Shown here: positions 1 to 8,318 of the stretch, in pieces | Layout: every line of letters starts with the position of its first letter | Position numbering within the stretch: position 1 is the first letter of the stretch | DNA from: Solwaraspora sp. WMMD406 | GTDB taxonomy: Bacteria; Actinomycetota; Actinomycetes; Mycobacteriales; Micromonosporaceae | Direction: 5' to 3' | Assembly: GCF_029626025.1 (NCBI RefSeq) | Contig: NZ_JARUBF010000001.1 | Coordinates: forward strand, 3,224,001-3,288,000 | Length of the DNA stretch: 64,000 bases | The notes under the pieces: generated by a model | The model's input: only the letters and a program-made list of their open reading frames with translations | Databases searched by the model: none | Told to the model about the DNA's origin: nothing | Position numbers and translations under genes: made by a program

Positions 1-1
1 C

Positions 2-1084
2 GACGACCTCGACCCGGCCGTCCGCACCTACCTGGGGGTACCGGCCGGCCACCCGGTGCCGGTCAGCGCCATCGTGCTCGGTACCGCGTCGCGCACCTAC
101 CCGTACGCCCGGTCGGTCGTCGAGCGGCTGCGGGCCGCCGGACACCCCGCCGTCGCCGCCCCGGTCGCCGACGTCGGCACCGCCGCCGACGACCCGGCCG
201 CGTTCACCGAACAGGCCGCCGCCGACCTGCTGCACCAGCACCTCGGCGGCGACATCGGGGCGATCGTGCTGATCCCCACCGGCCCGAAGGAACACGTGCT
301 GACGTTGCTCGCCGCCGCGCAGCGGGCCGCCGCCGCCCGAGGCGTCCCGCTGTTCCTGCGTCAGCTCGTCACCCGCGACCGGGACGTGCTCACCGCCGGC
401 ACCCACCGGCTGCCGCTGCGGTTCGGCACCGACCAGGCGATCCTGACCGCCGCCAGCCACGCCCTGGACATCGCCGAACTCGACACCGCCGGCCGGCTGC
501 TCGGCATCCTCGCCGTCGGGCTGCCGCTGAGCGCCCGCGCGGTGAGCCTGTCCGACGCGTTGCGCTGCGCCACCCGGCGGCTGCGCAGCTGGCCGGCGCT
601 GATCCAGGCGACCGCCACGGCCACCGAGGACCTCACCATCGGCATGATCGCCGAACGGTTCGAGGTGTGGGCGGCGCTACCCGGCGTCGACACCGACACC
701 GCCACCGGGATGCGGGCCGTCGTCGGCGCCTGCGCCAGCTTCGAGAACTCCCTCGACAACGAGCAGCTGAAAAGCGGCGTCCGGCAGAAGTTGCTGAAAC
801 CGATGTTCGAGGTCCGTAACCGGCTGACGATCACCCACGGCGACGGCCCGTTCGACGCCCGCGCGCTGGCCCAGCTGGTGCGGCAGCGTACCGGCGGGGC
901 GCAGGACACCGTCAGCGGCCTGCTCGCCGCGATGGCCGCCGGAGTCCGCGACACCCTCGGCGACCGGCCCGGCGGCGGCCCCCGGCTGGCCGACCTCCTC
1001 GACGAGCTGCGCGCCGACGTACGGCGGCTGCGCGACGCCGAACAGGCCCGCCGGTCGGCCGTACGGCAGCACGCAGGCCCGTAG
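2..1084 (+). CDS. CARF-HEPN ribonuclease, Csx1/Csm6-like (5' end cut by window edge)
   Basis: Predicted ancillary RNase of a type III CRISPR system, of the kind switched on by cyclic oligoadenylate from Cas10. The frame is open to the left edge and the codons before the first GTG (base 56) nearly all end in G or C, so the gene probably begins outside the window; GTG 56 is the alternative start (342 aa). The N-terminal part alternates beta strands and helices (VSAIVLGTAS, then GAIVLIPTGP), fitting a CARF sensor. The C-terminal helical part carries RNRLTITH at residues 254-261 counted from GTG 56, an Rx4-6H HEPN catalytic motif. The gene converges on the cas operon, with a strong hairpin between them. 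The exact Csm6/Csx1 subfamily cannot be set without alignment; the CARF half is the less certain part. Confidence 0.72.
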   Translation, partial: DDLDPAVRTYLGVPAGHPVPVSAIVLGTASRTYPYARSVVERLRAAGHPAVAAPVADVGTAADDPAAFTEQAAADLLHQHLGGDIGAIVLIPTGPKEHVLTLLAAAQRAAAARGVPLFLRQLVTRDRDVLTAGTHRLPLRFGTDQAILTAASHALDIAELDTAGRLLGILAVGLPLSARAVSLSDALRCATRRLRSWPALIQATATATEDLTIGMIAERFEVWAALPGVDTDTATGMRAVVGACASFENSLDNEQLKSGVRQKLLKPMFEVRNRLTITHGDGPFDARALAQLVRQRTGGAQDTVSGLLAAMAAGVRDTLGDRPGGGPRLADLLDELRADVRRLRDAEQARRSAVRQHAGP

Positions 1085-1136
1085 GTCGGCGCGCGCCGCG
1101 CCGCCGGTAGGCCGCGCGGTGCCGCACCGGGCGGAA

Positions 1137-1172
1137 CCGGGCTCCGGTGGCGGGACCTCCACCGGAGCCCGG
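1137..1172. terminator. Bidirectional terminator hairpin between convergent genes
   Basis: A perfect 14-bp inverted repeat (ccgggctccggtgg and its complement) with an 8-nt loop lies in the 170-bp gap between the CARF-HEPN gene and the last gene of the cas operon. There is no clear T tract on either side, which is common for actinobacterial terminators. It can serve both strands. Confidence 0.6.
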
Positions 1173-1254
1173 CAGCCTGACCGGCGGCAGCCGATCACCG
1201 GCCTGACCGGCAGCCGGTCTGCTCACCAGCCGGTCTGAAGTAATGACGGGCCGG

Positions 1255-3609
1255 TCACCGGCGACGGTTGCCCGGCCCGCCGCGATAGCCGTAACCGCCG
1301 GTACGCCGATTGGCCGGCGGCTCCGTCGTCGGGTCGTACGGCAGCGGCAACGAATCCGGATCCGCCGCGCTGCCGAGCGACAGTCGCCGACCCCGGCGGC
1401 TGTCCCGCTGGTTGCCGATCTTGTCGTTGGCGACCCACCAGTCGTACGTGGTGCCGCGTGGCGCGGACTGCGCCTCCTGATCCGGGCCGGTAGCAGCGTA
1501 CCGGGGGTAGTGCACCGGGACGCCGACGAACCCGTACGCCGTGTTGAGGAACCCGTCGCGCACCTCGGGCATCCGCTGCGTCAGCATGCCGTCGTACAAC
1601 GTGGCCAGCCGACGGGGCGTGTCGGTGTCGTCCGCCGCCGGGGACAGCGACAGCGTGCGGCAACGGTCCAGCAGCCGGTCACCGGTGAACAGCCGGGTGT
1701 CCGCCCAGTCGACCTCCACCCGTACCGCGCCGAAGCCCAACGGCTTACCCAGCCCCAGCTTCAGACACGCCCCGTCGGGCAGCGACAGCAGCCACAGCAG
1801 CGCCGCCAACTCCACCCGGCTGAGGTTGTCGACCTGCAACGTCAGCCGGAACGTGCTGCCCGGCTTCACCCAGCTCGACACCACCGTGCTCACGTCCGGT
1901 TTCGCGCCGGCCGGCGCGGCGTACTCCCGGTAGCGGGGCCGCCCGCCGACCCGAGGCCGCTGCGGCGGGTCCGTCGCCTCCGCCGGCGGCGTCCAGTACG
2001 CCTGCGCGCCCTCGGCGTCGTCGAGCACCTCGGCGTGAGTCAGATAGGTCTTACGGCCACGCAGCCGCCGAACGTCCTCCGCGGCCGGGAACCCCTCGGC
2101 CGGATGCCGGCGCGGGTTGCCCAGCGGCCCGCCGTTACGGTCGCCCAGATAGAACAAGAACTGGGACGGCTTCGGCGCGTTGAGCGTCACCAGCGTCAAC
2201 GGGCGCTGCAGCCGATAGACCGAGTCGGCACCGGGGGCGTCGTCGCCCTCAGGCGGCAGCACCCGCAGATGCCCCCGATGGGCCACCCGTGAGTCGTCCT
2301 CGCGGCCCTGGCGGACCCAGCCGAACACCCGGTCGGCGGGGGACAGCAGCGTCCGGTCGGTCGCCGGCCGGTGCGACACCGGCAGGCTGGTCACCGGCGC
2401 CCCCGGGAACGGCTTGCGGCCGATCATCGCCGGATACAGCCCACGCGGATTGTCGCCCTCGTCGAACTCGACGTACAGGGTGTCCCAGAGGTGCAGGGTC
2501 CGCCACCGTTTCACGTCCCACACGTAGCCGCCGTACAGCTCTTCGCGGTGCGCCTCGGTGTCGTGGGCGTGATCGTAGGAGTCGACCACCGCCGCCCAGC
2601 CGGCGACCAACGACTCGTCCACCTTGACGAAGCTGTCCTCCAACTCCACGCTGCCGTCGTCGTCGAGCAGGTCGGTGACGAACAACCGTTCGTCGTGCTT
2701 GCCCCGGCCGCCGGCCGGAAACGTGCTGCCGGTCCAGTGCACCACGCCACGTACCCGCACCAGCGGCTGACCCGCGATGTGCTGGCTGTCCCGGGAGCGG
2801 GTCTGCTCCGCCCGGTCCCGGGCCCGCTCCGCCCAGGCGCGGGCCCGAACCGCCCGATCCCCGTCGACCTGCTCGCGCACCTCGGCGTACGCGGCCACCC
2901 GCCAGAACAGGAAGTTGCGGCGGTGGTGGCGGGCCAGATAGATCCAGGCATCGACCTCCAAGCCGCGTCGCTCGCTGCACCGAGGCGGATTCGGACCCTC
3001 GTCGTGTCGGGTCCGCCCCTGGCAGCCGCCCGGCCGGTGACAGGCGAGCCGCCGGGGCAGCCACGCCGCCGGATGGACCCGCTCGCCTTCGTGGCTGGTC
3101 GGCTGCAACTTTCGGATCACCTGCAGCCGGACCGTACCGTCGCCGACCTCGTCGACCACTGCCGGGCACAGCTGCAACGCCGACGTGTCGGCGGTGGCCC
3201 GGATCGCCAACTGCTGGTCGTGGCCGGTGAACACGCCGAACCGCGAGTTGGTGACCGCCTCGAACGCCGACCGCAGCGCCCCCTTGACCGCCGAGCCGGC
3301 CAACACCGGCCGGCCGGCGTGGTCGACCCGCACCGGCAGCGGCGCGTCGGGTCCGTCGCCGTCGGCCGCGCGCCGCCCGTGGTCCGGGATCAACATCGGC
3401 GTACGGGTGGTGATCCGCACCGCGATCGTCCCGCTCCACCGTGCGGCGTCGTACCGGTCGTGGCCGGCCGGCGGGCCGTCGCGCAGCGGCTCCGGCAGGC
3501 CGGCCCGGTCCGGGATCGGCACGAAGCCGTACGGGTTGAGGAAGCTCCGCTCGGCGGGGCGCAACTCCTGGGGGCCGTCGGCGTCGACGGGTGGGCGCTG
3601 GTCACTCAT
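1255..3609 (-). CDS. TIGR03986-type CRISPR RAMP protein (Cas7 with insertion)
   Basis: A 784-aa Cas7-superfamily subunit, last gene of the cas operon. The N-terminal region shows the RAMP pattern of a strand followed by GSAVKGALRSAFEAVTNSRF (about residues 80-99), matching the glycine-rich loop and the conserved EalTnS element of TIGR03986 proteins. A Cys/His-rich stretch (CHRPGGCQG, then PRCSERRG) near residues 190-215 may bind zinc. Much of the length is an insertion in a Cas7 core, as in the Cas7-insert subunit of type III-Dv complexes; a second glycine-rich RAMP loop (LKLGLGKPLGFGAVRVEVDW) lies near residue 600. The start is ATG 3609, which overlaps the csx19 stop by 8 nt; an in-frame extension upstream is only a shadow of csx19. 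Its likely role is backbone binding of crRNA and target RNA; catalytic residues were not assigned. Confidence 0.82.
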   Translation of the reverse strand: MSDQRPPVDADGPQELRPAERSFLNPYGFVPIPDRAGLPEPLRDGPPAGHDRYDAARWSGTIAVRITTRTPMLIPDHGRRAADGDGPDAPLPVRVDHAGRPVLAGSAVKGALRSAFEAVTNSRFGVFTGHDQQLAIRATADTSALQLCPAVVDEVGDGTVRLQVIRKLQPTSHEGERVHPAAWLPRRLACHRPGGCQGRTRHDEGPNPPRCSERRGLEVDAWIYLARHHRRNFLFWRVAAYAEVREQVDGDRAVRARAWAERARDRAEQTRSRDSQHIAGQPLVRVRGVVHWTGSTFPAGGRGKHDERLFVTDLLDDDGSVELEDSFVKVDESLVAGWAAVVDSYDHAHDTEAHREELYGGYVWDVKRWRTLHLWDTLYVEFDEGDNPRGLYPAMIGRKPFPGAPVTSLPVSHRPATDRTLLSPADRVFGWVRQGREDDSRVAHRGHLRVLPPEGDDAPGADSVYRLQRPLTLVTLNAPKPSQFLFYLGDRNGGPLGNPRRHPAEGFPAAEDVRRLRGRKTYLTHAEVLDDAEGAQAYWTPPAEATDPPQRPRVGGRPRYREYAAPAGAKPDVSTVVSSWVKPGSTFRLTLQVDNLSRVELAALLWLLSLPDGACLKLGLGKPLGFGAVRVEVDWADTRLFTGDRLLDRCRTLSLSPAADDTDTPRRLATLYDGMLTQRMPEVRDGFLNTAYGFVGVPVHYPRYAATGPDQEAQSAPRGTTYDWWVANDKIGNQRDSRRGRRLSLGSAADPDSLPLPYDPTTEPPANRRTGGYGYRGGPGNRRR

Positions 3610-4192
3610 CGGTCTTCTCCTCGGCCTTGTCCGCGCTGGGGTGTGGGCGGGCGACCAGCCCGGTGAACCGTTCATCGACCACGGCGACGTTGCCGTGCCG
3701 GTCCTCCTCGACGTACTCGACGACCCGCAGCCACACCAGGTGACCGTCGGCGGGAGCCGGGTCGTCGACCGGTACGGGCAGCACACCGATCCGGGCGTCG
3801 TGCAGCGCCACCCAGCCCGGCCCGGGAGCCGGGCCGACCACGGTGCCCCACAGCAGCCGCTGGTGTTCGGCCAGCACGCCGTCACCGCATTCACCGCATT
3901 CACCGCCGTCACCGCCGGTGACGCTGGTCGCGGTGCCGGACCCGGCCGACACGTGCCGCCAGCGCAACTCCTCGGCAGCGGTGAACGCCCGCAGCTCGAA
4001 CACCCCGGTCAGGTCGAGCGCGGTCCCGTCCGGGCCGGTCGGCACCCCGTCGGTGTCGAACCGGAACCAGCGCACGTCGGCCGGCCGGTAACAGAACCCG
4101 ACGCCCGCCGTACCGTCGCTGGCGAACTCCTTCAGGGCCGGTCCGACCGGTCCGTTTCTGCGGTCGGCGACGACCCGTCCGATGGTGCTCAT
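3602..4192 (-). CDS. csx19: Csx19-like type III-D CRISPR protein
   Basis: A 196-aa protein between two RAMP genes, overlapping the upstream gene by an ATGA tetranucleotide and the downstream gene by 8 nt, so translation is almost certainly coupled. The middle has FELRAFTAAEELRWRHV, matching my recollection of the RiF..ELrlwR core of Csx19 (TIGR03984) proteins; the C-terminal half is beta rich and ends in an acidic Lys/Glu tail. A Gly/Cys stretch (GGECGECGDG) about residue 110 comes from a short DNA tandem repeat. The start is ATG 4192; a longer in-frame ORF upstream is antisense-like Arg-rich sequence. Csx19 is a non-catalytic subunit of III-D complexes. The assignment rests on position, size and one motif. 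Confidence 0.72.
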   Translation of the reverse strand: MSTIGRVVADRRNGPVGPALKEFASDGTAGVGFCYRPADVRWFRFDTDGVPTGPDGTALDLTGVFELRAFTAAEELRWRHVSAGSGTATSVTGGDGGECGECGDGVLAEHQRLLWGTVVGPAPGPGWVALHDARIGVLPVPVDDPAPADGHLVWLRVVEYVEEDRHGNVAVVDERFTGLVARPHPSADKAEEKTDE

Positions 4193-5820
4193 GCCCGCCC
4201 TCCCGCCGTCGCCAGCCACGCCGCCGTCAGCGGTGCGGTCACCTCGTCGTCGCTCAACACGTCGGCCAACGACCGACCGTCCAGAGTGGTGCACCAACCG
4301 GCCCGGAGGCCGGCCCGGAACGTCACCGCGTGCGGATCCACCCGCACCCCGCCCGCGCCACGGGTGGTGCCGTGGCCGAAGCCGATCCAGCCGTCACACA
4401 GGTCCCGCAGCGTCAACAGCAGCAACGCCACCGCCGCCCGCCGGTCGTCGTCGGCTCCGGGTCCGGTCGTCGTCGGATCCTGATCCAGCTGGTCCACCGC
4501 GAGGTCGAGCACGATCGGCTGCCACGCGTCGGGGCCGGTGGCATGCGGCTCCACCGTCGCGAACAGCAGCGCCTCGGCCGCGCCGCCGGTCCAACGGTCC
4601 ACCGCCACGTGATGGGCGATGGTGAACCGAATCCCGTCGACCGTGGCGTTCAGCTCGTCGACCGCGCGCTGCAGCGTGCCCAACGCGACCCGTACCTGAT
4701 CGGTCGTCCGCTCCGGTTTGCCGTCGTCAGCTGGCTCGGACCCGTCGTGATCGACGGTGTCGTCGAGCCGTCGCTGCAGCAGCCGTACCGCCTCCCACTG
4801 GGCGGTCGGCAGAGCAGCCGTGCTGACACAAGTCGCCACCCGCAGGGCACCCCGCCGGCCGGCCGGCAGCTCTCGATCGTCGCCGTCGCGGTCGGCGGCG
4901 GTGCCGAACAACGCCGCCACCGGCCCCAGCCCCTCGGCCCGCATCTGGTCGAGGAACTTCGTCGGGGTGGGGGCACCGGTCACCGTCCGGGTGATCCGCT
5001 CGGCGTGGCCGCGCAGCACCCCCTTGATCGAGCTGCCGGGCAGCTCCAGACGGGTGTGCTCGCCGTCGCGCCCGGTCAGCGGGAACGCGCTGACCACGTC
5101 GCCGTCCGAGCTGACCTGCACCGCCAGCGGGCCGCGCGGACGCCACGGTACGACGATCCGCAGCACCCCGGCCGGCACCTCGTCCGGGTCGGCGGTCGGC
5201 AGATCGACCAGCTCCCCGCCGGTACGCAGCGCGGCGAGCATCCCGGCCTGGGTGGCCAGATCCGACTCCCGCAGTACGGCGTCGGTCAGCCGGACCAGAC
5301 CGAGTCCCCGGGTGACGGCCGCGCCGACGCTGATCCCCGGACCGCGGAGCCGGGCCGCGACCGCGTGGACCAGCTCCTTCGCTGACTCGCCGGCGGTGCC
5401 CTGCGGCGCGTCGACCACCATCCGGAAGGTGAACCGGGTGCCGGCGGCCAGCACCTCCCGGCTGAACAGATGCCCCTTGGCGGCCACCCCGTGCACCCGG
5501 TCGATCGAGACGTGGTCGCGCAGCTCGACGGTGGGCGTGCCGACGGCGGGGGCGTCGTCGACCCGTACCCAGGAGGCTTCTCCGCCGGTGCCGTCGCGCT
5601 CCGGCGCCAGCCCCCACAGCCGATGGTCCGGTACCCCGTCGGCCCGCAGCGCCGACCGGATCACCCCGGCCAGCGCGGTACCCGGCAGCAGCGGCCGGCC
5701 CGCGCCGTCGCGGGCCTGGACCAGCTGCGCCGGCCCGGCGTCCAGGCCGCCGATGTGTAGCGGCGCCTGCGCCACCAGGGAGCCGGTCAGCTCCCATCGT
5801 CTGGTCACCCGACGGCTCAT
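4189..5820 (-). CDS. Cas7-Cas7 fusion RAMP protein (Cas7-2x type)
   Basis: A 543-aa protein with two Csm3-like RAMP units in tandem. Unit 1 (about residues 8-200) has APLHIGGLDAGPAQL, the loop PLLPGTALAGVIRSAL, the RDHVSIDRVHGVAAKGHLF strand pair typical of Csm3, and a Gly-rich loop ending in TRGLGLVRL. Unit 2 (about 225-530) repeats the plan: LPGSSIKGVLRGHAERI, HHVAVDRWTGGAAEALLF, and IGFGHGTTRGAGGVRV. Csm3 proteins normally have one such unit in 200-350 aa. In type III-Dv complexes one subunit (Cas7-2x) is built this way. By pattern alignment to Csm3 the loop position that normally holds the RNA-cleaving Asp is Gln32 in unit 1. It overlaps its neighbours by 4 nt on each side. Role: two adjacent backbone subunits of the crRNA complex. 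Confidence 0.85.
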   Translation of the reverse strand: MSRRVTRRWELTGSLVAQAPLHIGGLDAGPAQLVQARDGAGRPLLPGTALAGVIRSALRADGVPDHRLWGLAPERDGTGGEASWVRVDDAPAVGTPTVELRDHVSIDRVHGVAAKGHLFSREVLAAGTRFTFRMVVDAPQGTAGESAKELVHAVAARLRGPGISVGAAVTRGLGLVRLTDAVLRESDLATQAGMLAALRTGGELVDLPTADPDEVPAGVLRIVVPWRPRGPLAVQVSSDGDVVSAFPLTGRDGEHTRLELPGSSIKGVLRGHAERITRTVTGAPTPTKFLDQMRAEGLGPVAALFGTAADRDGDDRELPAGRRGALRVATCVSTAALPTAQWEAVRLLQRRLDDTVDHDGSEPADDGKPERTTDQVRVALGTLQRAVDELNATVDGIRFTIAHHVAVDRWTGGAAEALLFATVEPHATGPDAWQPIVLDLAVDQLDQDPTTTGPGADDDRRAAVALLLLTLRDLCDGWIGFGHGTTRGAGGVRVDPHAVTFRAGLRAGWCTTLDGRSLADVLSDDEVTAPLTAAWLATAGGRA

Positions 5821-8318
5821 GCCGGCACCCCCTCGTGCGCGTTCGCGTTCGGACTGTCCTGAGGTCGGAGGCGTCGGCGCCGCTCCACGGCGGCCCGGAC
5901 CACCTCGGTGAGCAGCCAGCCGGCCGCCGACCGGTGCAGCTCGTCGGCGACCCCGGCCGGCGGGCGGACCCCCAGGTGCGACCAGAGGATTTCGTCGCCG
6001 GAGACCAACCGGTCCAGCAGGTCGAGCCGTTTGGTGCCCCAGGATTCGCGGCGCGGCCGGTTGCGGCGGGTCGCCGCGATCCAGCCCCGCACCTGCGCCG
6101 GATCGTCACCGGCGGTGAGCCGGTCGCCGAGGGTACGCAGCGCGCCGAGCTGCGCCATCGACACGTCCGGCGGCAGCAGCAGGTCCCGCAGCGTCTCGTC
6201 GGCCACCCGTACGGCGGCGGTTCGGTGCAGTTCACGTCGCCAGCCGCGCCGGACCAGCTCGGCGACCAACGGCGGCGTGTCGCCGGTCGTCTCGACCCGC
6301 GTGCCGGCCGGCACCGTGGCCGGCCTGCCGGTCACTCCGGCGGTCACCGGGACGCTGGCCCGGTCGAGCAGCAGCGGCTGCAGCGCCAACCGGCCATAAC
6401 CCTCGGCGGTACGGTCACCGAGCCCGGTCGCCTCGATCCAGCGCAACGCCTCCTCGTCGGGAACGCCGATCATGTCGAACCGGACGACGCTGCCGGCGGC
6501 CAGCCCGACCAGCGACGGACGCGGCATCGACCAGCGGCGCTGCCACGACTCGACCCGGCGGGTGGTGAAGAAGCCGACCGGCGGGTGGTCGGGCCGGTCG
6601 TCGGGCAACACCAGTTCCACCCGCAGCGCGTCGGCGAGCGCGGCCGCCAGCGCCTGCGGGTCGGTCACCGGCTCACCGGCCGGCCCGCGCAGCAACAGAT
6701 CCGACAGCAGCCAGACGGCCAGCTGCCGACTGTCGCCCAGTGGGCCCCGGGCGGCCAGCGCGGGCGTGCCCGGGTCGAGTACGTCGACCCGGACCCGCCC
6801 GTAGTCGTCCTTGCGGGACCGTCCGATCGCGTGCTCGCCGTCCAACCAGTCGGTGTCCAGGTCGGCGTCGGCCGGCAGCCACAGCTCGCAGCGCAGCACC
6901 GTACCGGCGGCGATCGCCTCGTAGACGAACAGGCCACCGGAGTCCTCGGTCGGCCGCTGCGACCCGTCGTCGACGACGGCGTGCGCCTGAGTCACCAGGT
7001 CCACCTCGGCGATGCGGATCCCGCTGTCGCCGTCGGCGACGCAGAAGCCGACCATCGGCCGCAGTCGCTGACTGTCGTCGGTACGGGGCTTCAGCAGGTT
7101 GACCAGCTGCGGCTGGTCACCTGGGTCGGTGTCCTTCGGGTGGTGCAGCGCGCGCGGCAGCGGTAGCGACCGTTCGCCGCCGATCTCGACGGTCGCGTTG
7201 GTGACCACCACCCGGCCGCCGGTGATCAGCTCGGTCGCCCGATCCCCGAGTGCCTTCGCCACCATCGGCAGCAGCGACGTACCCGGCACGAACCGCTCGG
7301 TCAGCACCATGTTGCCGAGCACACCCCGGGCCACCAGCAGCGGAGTGAGCGTCGTGATCCGCAGATCGTGCCGGTGCGTCGGCGGGTCGGACATCCGCGC
7401 GCCCAGGGTCACGACGGCCGGGTCGGCGGCGGCCGACGGCAGCACCTCGGCCGGCGGCCGGGCGGTGTCGATCCGGTCGAGCAGCGTGTCCAGCCGGGAA
7501 CCGGCCTGCCGTCCGCCCACGTCACCGGCGTCGTCATCCGCACCGGCGTCGTCATCCGCACCGGCGTCGTCACCGGCGCCCGCGCCCGTGTCTCCGGCAT
7601 TGTCGCCAGCGATGGTGACCTGGCAGCGGCCGGCACCCCGGCGGCGCTTGCCGCCGATCGCGTCGACCAACCGGGCTGCGGCCTGCACCAGCAGTTCCGC
7701 CTCCCACGGCACCGGTTCGCCGACGGCGATCCCCGGGAAGACCAGCTGCCAGTCGGCGGTCACCGTCAACCCGACCGCGGCCCGCTCCTCGACGCGCAAC
7801 GTGTCGTCGGCGGCGGTGTGCCGGTCGACGTCGATCTGCACCCCGGGGCGCAGCAACACGGCCGCCTCCCGGGCCAGTACCCTGCTGCGGTCGTCGAGCG
7901 CGTCGAGCGCCGCCCGTACCGGGCCGGACAAGTGCAGCGGCCGGGCCCGCAGGGCCGCCGGCACCGGCGTGGTACGCGGCTGCGGGTGCGACGCCGTACC
8001 AGGGTCGAGTCGCTGGCGTGACGACGCGCCGGGCTGGCTGCCGAACACCGCCTCCACCCAGGCGTACCAGATGCCGTCGGTGCCCTCGTCCAAGCCGGCG
8101 GCGACGGTCTCCGCCGCGTCGCGCAGCACCGCCGCGAGGGCCTTGCCGCGCAGCATCGGCAGCCCGTCGGCGTCGCGCTGCACCTCGCGGTCCACCGCGC
8201 CGTGCCGGGACGTGCCGGTGCCGCACGCCCAGTCGCTGAGAAACGTGACATCCACAGTGAACGGCTGACCGTTGCGCAGCGCGTCGCTGGTGTCGTGGAC
8301 CGATTCCGGGCCGCCCAT
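5817..8318 (-). CDS. csx10: Cas7-Cas5(Csx10)-Cas11-like fusion subunit
   Basis: An 833-aa fusion, second gene of the operon. Residues 20-235 form a Csm3-like Cas7 unit (WACGTGTSRHGAVDREVQRD, then LPMLRGKALAAVLRDA); D43 sits where Csm3 has its target-RNA-cleaving Asp. An acidic Gly/Ala/Asp linker follows (about 245-275), encoded by a short tandem DNA repeat. Residues 320-690 resemble Csx10, the Cas5-like protein of type III-D (PLLVARGVLGNMVLTERFVPG; RSRKDDYGRVRVDV). The last 140 residues are predicted almost all helical and basic, fitting a fused Cas11 small subunit, and no separate cas11 gene exists in the operon. This Cas7-5-11 plan is known from type III-Dv and resembles a step toward single-protein Cas7-11 effectors. 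It is joined to cas10 by a TGATG junction. The Cas11 part is the least certain. Confidence 0.8.
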   Translation of the reverse strand: MGGPESVHDTSDALRNGQPFTVDVTFLSDWACGTGTSRHGAVDREVQRDADGLPMLRGKALAAVLRDAAETVAAGLDEGTDGIWYAWVEAVFGSQPGASSRQRLDPGTASHPQPRTTPVPAALRARPLHLSGPVRAALDALDDRSRVLAREAAVLLRPGVQIDVDRHTAADDTLRVEERAAVGLTVTADWQLVFPGIAVGEPVPWEAELLVQAAARLVDAIGGKRRRGAGRCQVTIAGDNAGDTGAGAGDDAGADDDAGADDDAGDVGGRQAGSRLDTLLDRIDTARPPAEVLPSAAADPAVVTLGARMSDPPTHRHDLRITTLTPLLVARGVLGNMVLTERFVPGTSLLPMVAKALGDRATELITGGRVVVTNATVEIGGERSLPLPRALHHPKDTDPGDQPQLVNLLKPRTDDSQRLRPMVGFCVADGDSGIRIAEVDLVTQAHAVVDDGSQRPTEDSGGLFVYEAIAAGTVLRCELWLPADADLDTDWLDGEHAIGRSRKDDYGRVRVDVLDPGTPALAARGPLGDSRQLAVWLLSDLLLRGPAGEPVTDPQALAAALADALRVELVLPDDRPDHPPVGFFTTRRVESWQRRWSMPRPSLVGLAAGSVVRFDMIGVPDEEALRWIEATGLGDRTAEGYGRLALQPLLLDRASVPVTAGVTGRPATVPAGTRVETTGDTPPLVAELVRRGWRRELHRTAAVRVADETLRDLLLPPDVSMAQLGALRTLGDRLTAGDDPAQVRGWIAATRRNRPRRESWGTKRLDLLDRLVSGDEILWSHLGVRPPAGVADELHRSAAGWLLTEVVRAAVERRRRLRPQDSPNANAHEGVPA

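Noticed and set aside
3610-3912. N-terminal extension of the TIGR03986-type protein to 3912
   Set aside because: The added residues are the csx19 sequence read in another frame; ATG 3609 overlaps the csx19 stop as in the other coupled genes.
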